Part shown: positions 31,641-45,013 of the stretch, one piece after another | Numbering within the stretch: the stretch's first letter is position 1 | Layout of the letters: each line of letters begins with the position of its first letter | Source: Cycas panzhihuaensis | Taxonomy: Eukaryota; Cycadophyta | DNA: 64,000 nucleotides | Direction: 5' to 3' | NCBI GenBank assembly: GCA_023213395.1 | Contig: CM041465.1 | Span: 177,079,741-177,143,740, forward strand | Program-made: the position numbers and the translations under genes | Notes under the pieces: generated by a model | Told to the model about the DNA's origin: nothing | Database searches by the model: none | What the model saw: only the letters and a program-made list of their open reading frames with translations

Positions 31641-32254
31641 ATCAATGGTGGTATGTCTTTAAATTTTATTGACATCTTCATAGCTCATTAATTAATCTTT
31701 CACATTCTTCCCAAAATTAGATTTGCTGGTTCCTTGTGCCAAAACAATTAAAAACCTTCATATCCAAATTGACACTTATTTACTCACTTCAAATTTGTAT
31801 GCTCTATTAATGGGAAGATCATACACCATTCTTAGAGTCCAATGGATTTAAACTCTAAGAGTATACAGTATGAATAACTCCCTTAACAATCATTTTATTT
31901 TATTCAAAGACCACATTAGTCAAAAACACAAACTATATGGCATCCAATCCCCTCTTAATCAAGTCATATCTCCTAAGAAAATGCGTAAGCATTTGAACAA
32001 GTGTCATTTATATTCTTCAAATCAACAATATCCAACCTGATGGTAACATTTGCTGACATGTCCAAAACCTTCTCCACAAATACCAATCTTTATTTTCTCC
32101 ACTTCTTGCAAGCCCACACCTTTCAAATCATGGTTTCTACCACTCCATTCACCTCAAGACCCCTCATAATCTCATTAGTATTTTCCCATATAAAAATTCA
32201 TATTTTTAAAATAATAAAATTGAGAAATTCACAAATGAGTTGATAAGCATAGGC
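31641..32254 (+). pseudogene. G1 protease/RT segment, copy 2
   Basis: Parallel to 13242-13855, starting inside the protease and running to the G2 insertion point, with the target copy ATCAT at 32255-32259. The frame is again open near 32001-32243 but shows only the region before gypsy RT. Confidence 0.7.
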
Positions 32255-32259
32255 ATCAT

Positions 32260-32645
32260 TATAACATAACCCCATCTTCTTAAGCAGATGAAGCACTAGT
32301 ATGGAGAAACCGTCAAGGATTAAGTGTTGATGTAAATAATTAAGTTTTGTGTGTAGACCATTAAACCCTCTAATGATATGTAAGGCCATTAGAACCACCA
32401 ATAAGATTATGAAAGAGAAACCTTCTTTAGTTTATTTAAGGGTCAAAGATTACCTGTAATGGTACTAATTATTATTTTCTTTTATAAGTAAAAGTACTTT
32501 GTTACTCCTTTAGTGCTCGTTTAGTGTCTATTGTATGAGTTATTTCTATAATATTAGACTCTAAAGTTAATAGAAGTGCTTTATTTATTCTTTCAACTTA
32601 TCCTCCTTTAGATTCGCAAAGATAATTTTAGGAAGATACACTCCA
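32260..32645 (+). repeat. G2 5' LTR, copy 2
   Basis: 386 bp, TATAACATAACCCC to ACACTCCA. The primer-binding site follows at 32648 as TGGTATCTAATC, more degraded than in copy 1. Confidence 0.85.
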
Positions 32646-32659
32646 AGTGGTATCTAATC

Positions 32660-33953
32660 AAGGTTTGATGACCCTCTAGAGGCACTTAAGAGTTTAAAAA
32701 GGGAGAAATTTTTTTTTTCCATTTGGTGACACTTGTAACCCTTCTCTTATACCACTTTCTTTCAATTTTATCTTTTAGTTATTTTAATTTCTATTTAAGG
32801 GTAGATTACATTCCTTGGTAGCTACCCCTTTCTTGTCCCTCCCTCCCTCTCCCTGGGTAGATAACTCTGCATGATAGCTACCTAACTTAAATAAGTAGAG
32901 AGCCTATACCAAGCATCTATAAATATCACAAGGATCTATCATTATAGACTAAGTGTATTATGGATTTTCCTCCATTACATGAAGGACTTTAGTGAAGTCT
33001 ATTGAACTAAGCCTCAAACAGAACTTGACTATGGAATCGTGCCTCCATGTACCCTTGGGTATATAAAAGAACCCTAATAAGTTCCCTACCCATCCTAGAA
33101 TAGGTAAAGTTTTAGTTAGGTGTCCTTTTTTATGCACACATTAGTAATTGACGCCTAAAAGCTACTCTATATGAACCTTTTTGCATAGTTATAGACCTTA
33201 CAAAGATAGTCTTTCCTTTGTAGATAATACTCTAAGATATTAGGCCTAGCTATAATAATGGTAGAGAAGTTTATCATAGGGCCTATAGAGCTAAACACTC
33301 TCAATGTTAAAGTCAGGTAGGTCTCCTATAATTTAAAGTGAGTTTGGTAGGTCTCATCCAATTTAAAGTGCCATCCATGCAGAGAAATTGAGTCTATTAA
33401 ATTATTGTACTAAATCTATCACTGAAAATGCAAACCTAAAAATATAAGGCCATAACTTTATCAATACTTATTAGAATAAAAAATGACCTAAATTGTTAAA
33501 CTTGCCACTAACAAAAAAAAAGTCTACGACCAAAAAAAATCTGGTTAAAATTTATACATCTTGATTTGATTAGCATCCTATTTTGATCAGTGTATCATAC
33601 TAATCAATTTGCACTAGGTCAATTTTTATAGTCTATTTTTGGTTATAGCAACATGTAGATCATTGGTAGGCCCTGTCACTAAATTTCACTCCTACAACTC
33701 ACCTATCCCATTTTAACAAGCCTTTCATATTTGTCTAAATGTAGTAAGTGATTTTGTTCCCTAAATTTTTGGGTCAATAGGATATAAATACCCCAAGACC
33801 CATCCCCACCCCTTTATCCTTTATGTATTTTGTCTTCTTCTTAAGGCATTCCCTATTTCTTAAAATCCCATTCTTTCTTGTTTTTCCACATTTCAGAGAT
33901 TTTCCATTCTTTCTGCTAAGTCCTACTTCTTTAAAGCTCGTTTTATATTTCTC
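32660..33953 (+). other. G2 leader, copy 2
   Basis: Non-coding and collinear with 14257-15516. Near 33318-33370 the phrase GTAGGTCTCCTATAATTTAAAGTG is followed by a near-repeat that copy 1 has only once. Confidence 0.5.
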
Positions 33954-34740
33954 ATGGCATGTTCATAAGGAGAAAGGATCTCTTCACTAGAAACCAAGAT
34001 TAAAATTTTCTGATAAGAGATGAAGGTTGAGTTAGCTAACCTTCCTTCCTAGGTAGAATTCTTAGCACTGGTCACTCAATTGATGTAGGTCAATTATAAT
34101 AGCATTGGAACATTGAATATGATGGCCAATTCTCCTCCTCCTCCTCCTTACCTTCTACAAGGAAATAATACACCACTGAGAGGTCATACATATAGGCAGT
34201 AGTTTCTCCACCACAAAATCAATATCCTGACTTTTGATCTTTAGTTGAATAAAGAGTGCACTTGTAGTTGGATCAATAAATTGTAATCTTATTTCACTCT
34301 CAACCCCATGAATGAAGAAGAACAGCTATTATATGCCTCCATCCACACGAATGGAAAAGCCCAACACTAGTTTAATTAGTAGAAAAATGAATACCTTTTG
34401 AATTAAACATGGTCACACTTCATAAATTATTTCTTTGAGCAATATGAGGAGACTTGAAGCCAACCATACTTTACTTAGTTGAAACGACTCAAATAAACAT
34501 CATCTGTAGAGGTCTTCATAGATGAATTCCAAGCATTATACAATTAGTCCCCTCAAAGCCAAGGCTTAGATAAACAAACCTTAATCAGAATTTATATAAT
34601 AAGCCTCTAGAACTATATTCAGATATGCCTCAAAACATCGTCCGTAAGCTCTCTCAAGGAAGATATAAAAATGGCTCAAGCAGTGAAGGCAAAATTTGTG
34701 GCTAAAAGACCCTTATACACTCAATAGGATAACCCATGGT
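33954..34740 (+). pseudogene. G2 gag, copy 2
   Basis: From ATG 33954; parallel to 15517-16230 with the same coiled-coil start and capsid core. Contains about 100 bases near 34215-34310 that copy 1 lacks: the stretch reads like the gag segment before W-I-N and Y-F, so copy 1 has probably suffered a deletion. Multiple stops. Confidence 0.7.
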
Positions 34741-37700
34741 TCTCATGATCCTATCGATCAAACTTCCAATGGCCTTGACCCTAGTTTGACGATATAACTC
34801 AACCATAAGTAGATTTCCAATGTCCCTAACCATGAGTTTATGATGTAGTTCATCATGTAATAGATTGGTGCACCAAGACTCCTTACCAAAAAAAGTCTAA
34901 ATATTACAACTAGAAGTATAACATTGGATAGAGGTTATACTCTATGTTCAGTGCTTAAAAATATGGACTCTTCAATATGGTTGCATTTATAAAGTGAGGT
35001 CTATGGTCTTTTCTATTAATACCACCTTACCCCCTGATGAACATTCAAAGTTCAATTCAAAACATAGGGCTGATGATGACTTCTTGGAAGATCCCAACCT
35101 TGAGTCTCAACCTAAAGTATCCCTCTCAATTATAGCCTCCTCCTTTTGTCTTAAACACTTATGAGTCAAAGGCATCCTCTGCAAAACTCTAATGTTAATT
35201 CTTATTGATAGTAGTATGTGTCCTTAAACTTTATTGACATTTCAGTGGCCCAATTGTTAAACCTTTACATTGTCCCAAAAACTAGATTTACTTGCTCCCT
35301 ATTAAAGTACTAGAAGCTCAACTATATCAGTGTCATTAAAAACCTACATGTCTAGATTGGCACCTCATATTTCTTCATATTATCAATAGGAGAATCTAAC
35401 ATTATATTAGAAATTTAGTGGCTATAGACCTTAGGGAGTTATAATACCAACTCCTCCTTAATCAATCCTTTTATATTGTTCAAGGGCCAAATGGAAATAA
35501 CACCTAAACTCTATGGGTTATAGTCTCCACCAAACTAATTAGTTTTGTTAGGTCGTATAAAAAGACACCTTCAATCCAACCTTGGTTATATCATTTGCCT
35601 TAATAGCATTTAAGTTGACCCTCAAATCCACCCACGTATCTAAGATATTATTACTAAATATGAGTAAGTATTTGCTCTCCTTCCTACTACTACTCTACTT
35701 GACTTTGGTTTCTTTCATACTATCAAGCTCCAATCCAATCACGATCCAATTAGCTTGCACCCATATAGAAATTCATACTTTCAAAAAAATAAAATCAAGA
35801 AAATCACTACTAAACAAATGGATATGGGAATAATCCAACTAAGAAAAAGCCCATATGTAACCCCAATTATCTTGGTTAGGAAAAAAGATGGCTCATTTTG
35901 CCTTTGTGTGGACTATAAGGAACTTAATAAAAATACCATAAAAAATAAGTTCCCCACTCTTAGGATAGATGATATATTAAATGAAATATATTAAGCCTCG
36001 ATCTTTTCTAGGCTAGATTTACAATCTAGACATTATTAAATCCCAGTTGCTCTAAAGGACTATAATAAAATAACTTTCAGAATATATCATAGCTATTTAG
36101 ATCTCTATATGATGCCTTTTGGCCTTTGTAATGTACATCCACCTTTTAAGCACTCATGAATAGGATATTTGGCCTCCACCTTTAAAAATTTGTTATCATT
36201 TTCTTTGATGATATTCTTATCTATAGTTCTTACTTAGACCATCACATTTTGCATCTCGAGATCATTTTCTAAATATTACAGCAACACTAATTATATTCCA
36301 AACTTTATAGGTGTGAGTTTAGGAAAATAAAACTTTAGTCATCACTACTTGGCCAACACCAACTAATCTCATACAATTCTGAACTTTCCTTGGCCTCACG
36401 GGATTCTATCATCTTTTTGTGTGAAACTACATATCCCTCATAACTCCACTAATCAACTTACTCTGTAAAGACTCCTTCTAATATTCTTTAGAGGTTGAAG
36501 TTGCCTTCTCCTATCTCAAGGTTATAATAATATCTAGCCTAGTCCTTGCCACTCCTGATTTTAGCCAACCGTTCTAGCTTGAATACGATACATAAAAATT
36601 TGGCTTGAGCACAATTCTTATGCAAGACTACCATCCCATTGCATTTGAAATTTGAAAACTAAAAAAAAATAAACTTCAACTTTCTACATACTAGAAGGAA
36701 ATTAGAACCATATTACATGTTATGGATATGTGGTATCGATATCTCTTGGCATCAAAATTTCTTATCCTTACAAACCAGTAAAGCCTCCATAGCCTATTAG
36801 GTCATCCAATTTTGTTTGAAGAATAAGTTAAATAGATAAATTATCTATAGGTCTTTGACTTTATAATCTCTTATAAAATAGATAGACAATGTAGTATCAG
36901 ATGTCCTTTCTCACATGCACCTTGATTCTAGTACCTCCAACTATGGTATTTATACTATATTAAAGCCCCACCCCATTTGGCTTAATGATATATATGTCGA
37001 AAATCAATCTTAGGCTGATTACGCTTGTTTGAGTGAAAAAGCTCTCACCCAAAAAGGTTGGTCATCCCACAATAACCATTTGTTACTTAGAAATCGTATT
37101 TTTGTACATCCATCCTCCTCATTCATCTCTCGTATTTTAACATAGTACCATTCCACTCCCATAAGGGCCACTCAGGATTCAATAAAACCTATCAATGTAT
37201 TTATATAGATTTCTTTTGGCCCTATATAAAACCTACCATCTTTATATTTGTATCAGAGTGTGACACTTGTTACTAGAATAAGGTGGATACCAAAGCTCCA
37301 CCAAGTCTTCTCTAGCCATTGCACATTTTGTAAGGCAAATGACAAGACACTATAATGGATTTTATCATTGGTTTGCCTATGTTTGCTAATTTTGACTCTA
37401 TTTCGGTAATCATTGATAGATTAACTACATATTTAGACTTCCTTCTAGTTCACCCCTTGTATACATCTTCCTGTATTGTTGACATGTACATCTAATTTAT
37501 TTTTCATCTTTATAGATTTCTCTCCACCATCACATGTGATCGCAATCCCAAGTTCATTAAGTCTTTTTAGCAAGAACTCTTTAGATCCATAGGAACCTCA
37601 TTCAACATGAGTTTTACTTACTATCTTTAAACAAATGGTTAGTCTAAGATTTTGAATAAAACTTTGGAAATTTAACTCTATTGTTTGGTCTCATAACACT

Positions 37701-38400
37701 AAACTAAGTGGATCTCCTAGCTTTCCCTAGTAGAATATTAGCACAACCCATCTCACTACTTAGTCATCGGTATGTCCCTATTTTTGGCCTTATATGGTTA
37801 TCACTCCCCTTTATATCATACCTTGGTGACTAATTCTCAAACTACCTTATCTCAATAAAATTTTTAGGAGATGGACCAAATCCTCCATAACCTTAGGCAA
37901 AACCTAGCTACAACACTCAATCACATGAAGCATTTTGTCAACTTCCACTGGTCCAATCAATCATTTGACATTGGAGATCTCATGTTCCTCTACCTCCAAT
38001 TATACAAATAATAATCTCTCAAGTCCCATCAAGGCCATAAGTAAATCCCACATTATTATGGTCTATATAAAGTCCTCCAAAATATTAGGGAAGTTGTCTA
38101 CACCCTTGACCTTTACCTAGACACCAATATCTATAATATACTTGATGTCTCTTACCTAAAAAGAACTTAGGAAGAAAAGTTATACCTCACACCACCCTAC
38201 CAATTCTTAATGATGAACATCACCTCACAACCCTACCAAACCAAATCATTTCTAGTCATTAGCATTGCCTCTAGAATTGCACCATTTCTAAGCATCCAAT
38301 ACAGTGGGTTGGTCATGATATAAATGAAGCAACTTGGGAATCTAAAGAGTTTGTCCAACAACACCCTCATCTCCAATGCTTCAGAGGCTTACTGTCTCAG
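34741..38400 (+). pseudogene. G2 pol, copy 2
   Basis: The protease keeps L-I-D-S-S near 35200 (copy 1 has lost it), close to the D-S-G active site. RT has G-I-I-Q-L-R-K-S-P-Y near 35827, V-D-Y-K-E-L-N near 35910 and an intact F-F-D-D-I-L at 36201. RNase H remnant near 36570-36800. Integrase shows the D-T-I-M-D-like start near 37345 and C-D-R-N-P-K-F near 37535; the third acidic position is lost as in copy 1. Where one copy keeps a catalytic residue the other may not, so decay continued separately after duplication. Confidence 0.78.
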
Positions 38401-38411
38401 AGGTGGGGACC

Positions 38412-38827
38412 TATAACATAACTCCATTTTCTTAAGTGAATAAGGCACTAGTATGGAGAAGCCATCAAGGGTTAAGTCTTGATGTTAACTCTTAAGTTTT
38501 ATATGCAAACTACTAAGCCTTCCAATGATATGTAAGGCTATTAGGGCCACCAATGATATGTAAGACCATTAAGGCAACCAATAGAATTACATAAGAGAGA
38601 CCCCTATTTTATCTATTTTTAAGGGTCAAAGATTACTTGTAATGGTACTAATTATTGTTTCCTTTTCTAAGAGAAAGTACTTCAATACTCCTTTGGTGCT
38701 ATTTTGGTGTCCATTGTGTAAGTTATTCTGTAATATTAGCCTCCAAAGTTAATAAAAGTGCTTTGTTTATTCTTTTAACTCATTCTCCTTCAAATTCACA
38801 AGGATAATTTTGGGAAGATACACTCCA
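38412..38827 (+). repeat. G2 3' LTR, copy 2
   Basis: 416 bp, preceded by the polypurine tract AGGTGGGGACC and followed by ATCAT at 38828-38832. Confidence 0.85.
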
Positions 38828-38832
38828 ATCAT

Positions 38833-40205
38833 CCACCTCAAAAAAAACCCATACACTACACCTATCAACCTAGGTAGGAGAAAAGATGGGTCTTTTTGCC
38901 CTTGTGTTGACTATCATGAACTTAATATGGTCATGATCAAGAATAAATCCACTACACCTTAAATTGATGATATGCTAAATAAGATACATAGGGCCATAAT
39001 TTTTTCCAAATTGGACTTTCAATTTAGGTACTACCAAATTCCTATCATCCTAGAAGATCACCCTAAAGCTATTTTCTACATACATCATAGGTACTTTAAA
39101 TTTCAAGTAATTTATTTCAGTCTTTGCAATGTTGTAGCAATATTTTAGGCCTTGACAAAAAAGCTCTTTACACCCCATCTTTAAAAATTTCACTATTTTT
39201 TTAAATAATATCTTAGTATAGAGCCTGAATTTACAAACTCACCTTTGACATCTAGAGACCCTTCCTTAGATCCTTGATCATTATAAACTCTATGCCAAGT
39301 TATCTAAATGTGAGTTTAGAAAAACTGAGCTTTAATATTTAGGCCATATCATTTCATCAGATGGAGTCTGCCCTGACTCGGATAAAATTTCTATCATTAG
39401 TACCTAGCCAAAACTCAAAAATCTCACTAAGCTCAAAGTTTTCTTAGGTCTCACAAGGTTCTATTACTAGTTTGCTTGAAATTATGCCTCTGTTGTTACC
39501 TCGCTAACAAACCTACTCTAAAAAGATTCCTTTTTATGGTCTCTAAAGGTAAACCTAGCCTTCAACAAGTTTAAGGTTGTCATGAATTCTGCCCCTCTTT
39601 TGGCTACCCCCAAATTCTTGCAGACCTTCTAATTAGAGTGTGATGTCTTTGGTTCTAATTTAGGTGTTGTTATTATGCAAGACCTTCACCCCATAGCATT
39701 TGAAAGTAAGAAATTCAAGGATCATGAATATCGCTTATCTACATATCAAAAATGGTGGTGCGAATATCTTTGGGGCTCCAAATTCACTATCTTGACTGAC
39801 CATAATAACCTTTGTTGCCTACTCGACCAACCAACCCTCTCTAAGAAGAAAAATGGATTGATCGCTTCCAAGCCTTCAATTTTGAGATCTCATATAAGAA
39901 GGGAAAAGGAAAAGTTGTTGATGTCCTCTTCCATCTTCCAATAAAGACTTCCCCCACTAAACTAGTTATCCATGCAATCTATATCCCCAAACTATTATAG
40001 TTAACATACCTAATAACTGAGAATAATGTAGAATAATATTTTGTCAAATGGACCTCCAAAGTCCACTCTAAAAAAGACTGGTCTTCACATAATTCCCAAT
40101 TATTATATCAAAATCATATATTTGTCTACCCCACTTTATAATTTATCCCAAGAATTCTATATGAATATAATTCCACTCCCCTTAGTGGCCACTTAGGAAA
40201 ACATC
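38833..40205 (+). pseudogene. G1 pol, right part, copy 2
   Basis: Parallel to 20271-21655. RT start N-P-Y-T-T-P-I-N-L near 38850, V-D-Y-H-E-L-N near 38910. RNase H is better kept than in copy 1: a 49-residue open stretch from 39675 includes H-P-I-A-F-E-S-K-K-F, L-S-T-Y-Q, F-T-I-L-T-D-H-N-N-L and D-Q-P-T-L-S. The integrase zinc-finger start ends near 40205. Confidence 0.78.
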
Positions 40206-41710
40206 ACACGATAGACCCTTATGATAGACCTTAAATGATGTCTAATAGGACTGCTTAATAATCATTAAGCTAGCTGACAAGGATCTAAGGATAACGGTCT
40301 TAGATATATCATGGTATACCTTAAAAGCAATGAGATAACTCAACAATCCACAGGTGTATCTTTAGGTTGTAGAGGTCCCTTGGGACTAGATTTGGCAGTG
40401 GCTTAATTAGGTAATTTTTAGATTTCACCATATCCTCAACAATAGGAAGAAATCTCTAATGAAGGACTCCCTAGCTCTGCCTAACCCTATGCCTTCTACC
40501 TTCCTCCAAAGATTTACAAGCTTGGTTTTATTGGTAGACCCATTTATGACTATTGTAATTATCCTCTTGAGCCCACCTCTAGATTCTTATACTCCATGAT
40601 TCTTCCTATTTTTTTCAAAAAAAAGAATTGTTTAGTCTATTCCCTTACTCTCCTTAGAGATCTCTCCAATGTTAGGTTCCTATTAAACATACTACTATTT
40701 ACCTTTGATGTTGAGTCTATCTATCTTAGCATTTCGACCATTCAAGGCCTCAATGCCCTAAAAGAGATTCTTATTATTCATGTTATAGGGAAGAAAAAGC
40801 TTAATGCTTCCATTGTAAACTGCTTGCTAGAGCTTGTTGAGCTTATTCTCTAGGAACATTGTATGAAATTCAATGGCCTATTATTCAAACAAATTAGAGG
40901 AACTACCATCGGTAGTAATCTTGTAATGGTTTATGCATGCCTATTTCGATGCCAGCTTAAGAAAATAGTTGAGGAAAATAGAAATCTTCAAAACCTCTTG
41001 TTCTACAAAATATTAATTGATGGTGTTTTTGGGATTTGGAATAGATTTGAGTCTTAGCTTCAAGATTTAGGTAGTCAGTAATAGTCGATATAGCCAGAGA
41101 ATATTAGGATCACTTATGTCATTTCTTCTACTTCTATCAATCTATTATATGTCATTTTCTAGAAGGGAGAAGATTTTTTAACGATCGACCTGCTCTCCAC
41201 CAATTGCTACCAGAAGCCTTTGAATGCCTATTAATATATATACCTTTTAGTTCTTGGCATCCTAAATATCAGAAAATAAGTTTCATTGTTAATGAACTCC
41301 ACAAATTTCTTCTCAGAGAAAAAGAACACAATGGTTTTGTTCACATGAGAGACTTATTCTATAAGAGACTTAGAGCTTGAGGCTACCCTAAATACTTTTT
41401 ATTATATTGTTTTAGCAAGGTTTTAATTTATGACTACCCCAAACTACTCAAGAAGTATTGCTCTCAAGTAATGCCAAAGGGTAAGAGAGCACCCTTGGTA
41501 ATCAAGCCTAATTATTCTAGGTTTAGTAGAGAGCTTAACCTCAGGTCATCCCTAAACTCTAAACTACCGGGGCTCTACCAACAAGACCTCAACTTGAGGT
41601 AGATCCCTAGAGCACTAATCTGTTGAAGAAACCTATGGAAACTTGAAACATTCTTGATGCATAACAGATTCCTTAAAAAATATGGCATTATAGACAAAGT
41701 AGTTTAAGAC
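40206..41710 (+). pseudogene. Penelope-like element reverse transcriptase, copy 2
   Basis: Collinear with 21656-23140. It keeps A-D-K-D-L near 40275, F-D-V-E-S near 40705 and, in contrast to copy 1, a readable F-K-Q-I-R-G-T-T-I-G-S near 40887 (PLE motif usually G-T-x-M-G). The catalytic motif near 40999 reads L-I-D-G-V-F-G-I-W, so the second Asp is Gly. P-L-V-I-K-P-N-Y near 41490 and R-N-L-W-K-L-E-T-F near 41628 close the domain. Between the two copies most PLE RT motifs can be seen at least once. Confidence 0.82.
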
Positions 41711-42770
41711 AAAATAATTATTAATGATCAACCCTCGATGACTAATTTCAACTTGGACAACATAATTCTTGACACTCTAATCTTGGTGGCCCTAGATATA
41801 GAGCAAGAAGAGATGGATGACTCAAAAAATACTTGTTAACAAGCTCTGTAATATTGTTCATAGCAATCTCCTGAGCACTTTTGATATGGTTAGAACATGG
41901 CAACAGTCTCATACTTCTTGAGGCACTAACAACACTAATGAGTGGTAGCCCATCTTTTTAAAATAGGTATTTTTTGACTTGCTTAACAATACTATAATTT
42001 GTAATTGTAGCATTATGATAGGAGACTTAGAACCCACATTTTACTCTATCTCTCATTATTCTTTATTGTATTTTAATTGTAATAAGAAACTTAAAACTTG
42101 TACAGTTAACTCATTTTCTTAATTCTTACATCGATTGACTTTGACCACCACATGGCACACCTTTTTATGGTTGTCATTATTGGCCTTATTTCTTATACTT
42201 TTTGCTCAGATTCTATCGACTCTTAGTTTTTGGCAAGATTCCTGTGCCTTCTCTTAATGATTGTACAAGGTTCTCGACTTCCTCAAAGTTGCCTATATAA
42301 GTTTCATTCAGAACAAAACCAAAATCATATCCATTGATGAGTTCATAAAGAGTAAAACCGATTTAAAATATCCCTTTTGTATAGTTATGAAGTAGTTAAT
42401 ACAAATTTATAGTTTCGTAGTGTTATCATAGCATTTTACCTTTACTTTAAAGTTTTTTATTTTAGTTTTGTGCCTCCATAATTATTTACTCAATTCATCT
42501 ACACTATGATTTTTTTTTATTAACTTAATCTTCCAAAACTCTGTTTCATTGCACATTTGTATTCTTTACTACCTTTGTATAGTTTTGAAGTAGTTAATAC
42601 AAATTTTCGTTTTGTAAGGTTATCCTAGTCTTTTTCCTTTTACTTTAAAGCTTTTCATTCTGGTTCCATGCCTTCAAAATTATTCCCTTGGTTCATCTAC
42701 ACTATAATACTTTTTACCTAAGTTAATCTTCCAAAACTCTATTTCACTACATGCTTGTATTGTTTACTAC
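41711..42770 (+). repeat. PLE 3' region, copy 2, with a roughly 199-bp tandem duplication
   Basis: Collinear with 23141-23990. From about 42374 a unit running from CCTTTTGTATAGTT to TTTACTAC is present twice (42374-42572 and 42573-42770); copy 1 has one. The units differ at many positions, so either the duplication is old and copy 1 lost a unit, or the new unit diverged fast. Confidence 0.7.
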
Positions 42771-44800
42771 TTTTGACTTATATATGGTTGAGAATATAAA
42801 ATAACCCAATTATTTTTGGAGAGGAGATGTTGATGTGTAAGGAGGAATTACTAAAGAGGAAATCTTTCCATAGATGATCAACGATCATCTGGATCTGGGA
42901 AATGATCTTCATGAACATTAAATAAGGCTTGGGATATATGTCTGAATTCTTTTGGAGATAGTTCAATGAATAGGGAAAAACACTTGGAACAAGTTTTTTT
43001 TTTTTTTTTGTGTAAAAAATTCAACATCACTTAGGTGGATGTTATCATTAGATTATTTGTTTATTCTTTAAAAGATTGTGCAATTGAACAGTTTCAAGAT
43101 ATATAGAAATTTTCCATTACCAATTGTCGAAGCTTAATGATGATTTTCAAGCCTAAGTATTGCATTCTAAAATATAATGCATCTTTAATAAAAGAACTAT
43201 GCACTATTAAGAGGAGTTGAGGGGAACTATTTCCTGCTTTGGTGAGCAATTTAAAGGAAAATTAAGACCCATAACCCTTACTCAAAGGCAAAGTGACAAG
43301 ATAGAACTAGAATGGTTTATTAAAGGATTAGATTTTTAAAATGGAATGATGTTAATATATATGCTCCAAGAAATAATCATGCAAACAAAAAAAATAGCAT
43401 TGAATATCAAATTGATAATGAATAAATTTGGCAAAAATGCTTCTCAGCCTATGGTGCCATGATGTAAGGAGACCTACATAGTCTCTCCAAACACTCATTC
43501 CCATATTTAATCAGTTAGGAGGAGACTAAGTAATGAAATATAACATTGGAGGAAATAAGCCCAAGGAAATGAGCCTTAAACTGTGTCTATGTTAAGGAGT
43601 CCTACAATAGAGATGGTTGATATCAAGCGAGAGAATAAGCTTGATACTATGGTTATAAATAATCAAGATATTCCATGTGACATTTAGATAGGTCAATTGG
43701 ATGATAATGAAGAACTATCAACGTCAAATGATGGAATCTCTAAAATATTTTTTGGACATAATCAAGGATTATAACTTCTACCCACTAAGTTAGTGGCCTT
43801 GCTTAGATCTCTAATTGAGTAAGGAGGCCTAAACAATTTCAAATCAAAGGTTAGGACTATCTCTAAAGACCTAGAGAAGGTCTTACCTACTTTAGGAAAA
43901 GAAAAGCATGAGGCAAATTAAAATGGATGAGACCCAATTTGGTAAACATATTCTAATGAAGCAAAATTGAAAGGCACAAGTAGAAGTATTTCCTTCCCAT
44001 CTCAAGACATGATCCCTTCTTCCATTAGTGTGATTCATCATGCCCTTGAAGAGTAAGAATCAACTAGTGTTATGAAAAGAGCTTCTACTCCAGATGATGT
44101 TGCTCATTAACAGATGTACCAGGATGATGAGTTCATCCTACCTCTCATGTAAGAATATGAGGATTTAGTTGATGTGGTAGTTGTCGGTGAATATGATTAG
44201 ATGGACGAAGAGGAAAAAGTTTAGAGTCTAGCTTAGACCAAAGCCCAATGTGGTTGGAAGTGTATAAAACCCATGATAAATTGTCTACCCTGTAATCACT
44301 CTTTGATTATGATAATGCAGAAAGTAATGAGGTTGTTTAATAGCAATATTTAGAAAGAATAACTCAAGAACTTAATCAAGAATATGAAGCTTTATCAATT
44401 GGACCAAAGTGGGATGTGCAGGGCTTTATAAGAGTTGATTTTTTTATGCTGTAAAGACCCTACAAATTTGAACAATCCGACATCTATCTATAACATATGA
44501 AGCTCCATTTCATGCATGACTTCTACCCCACATCTCCTAATGAGAATAAAGAGAAATTTCTAAGGTTGAAGTTTGGACCTAAACTTTCGATTAAACAATT
44601 CTTATATAAAAAGGGATATTGCCCTTATTTGTTAATATACGGAAAAGGAATTCTTCTACATCATCATATAATCTTGAGACATAGAGTTGGTACTCTCTCA
44701 AAATCATATAGAGGATGATTGATCCTACCTTTAAACTATGGAGGCTTGATATAAAGATGTTTACCCTCTTTGTAAATGAGCAATATTATAATCCATTAAA
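42771..44800 (+). pseudogene. Element C, copy 2, uninterrupted
   Basis: Holds the empty D site near 43033 (CACTTAGGTGGATG) after a run of about 18 T. Gag-like core follows (W-M-L-S-L-like in one frame; D-V-I-I-R-L-F-V in the frame homologous to copy 1), then R-Q-S-D-K-I-E-L-E-W-F-I-K-G-L-D near 43297-43345, which fits the gypsy gag helix. At 44497-44640 M-K-L-H-F, F-Y-P, E-K-F-L-R-L-K and L-Y-K-K-G-Y-C-P-Y-L-L are better kept than in copy 1 and resemble the stretch before an integrase zinc finger. B inserts at 44801. Confidence 0.5.
44796..44800. repeat. Target-site duplication of B, left (TTAAA)
   Basis: TTAAA before the 5' LTR; the same pentamer follows the 3' LTR at 63366-63370. Confidence 0.75.
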
Positions 44801-45001
44801 TGTTAAGAGTAATGTTTTATCTAGGCATTATTGTACTACTTAGATATTTCTCTATGAAGGTTATGTGTCATTCCCTCTTTTCTCTACCTATGACAAGTGG
44901 CATACATGCATTCAGCCCTTTCCAAGTCTTATGTAATTCATATTATATTTATAGAGGGATTTCCTTCATTAATGAAATGAGAATTCATTAAGAGTTTCAT
45001 A
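44801..45001 (+). repeat. B 5' LTR (201 bp)
   Basis: TGTTAAGAG to TTTCATA; the final CA appears as TA here and as CA in the 3' LTR. The primer-binding site TGGTATCATAGC follows without a gap at 45002-45013. Confidence 0.85.
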
Positions 45002-45013
45002 TGGTATCATAGC

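Larger units (their letters stand above)
32260..38827 (+). mobile_element. Gypsy element G2, copy 2 (6.6 kb)
   Basis: Same structure, target and ATCAT duplication as 13856-20265. LTRs 32260-32645 and 38412-38827 both start TATAACATAAC and end CTCCA, so copy 2 keeps the CA terminus in both. It has some small extra segments in the leader, such as a 34-base local duplication near 33318-33370, and keeps residues that copy 1 has lost. Confidence 0.88.
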
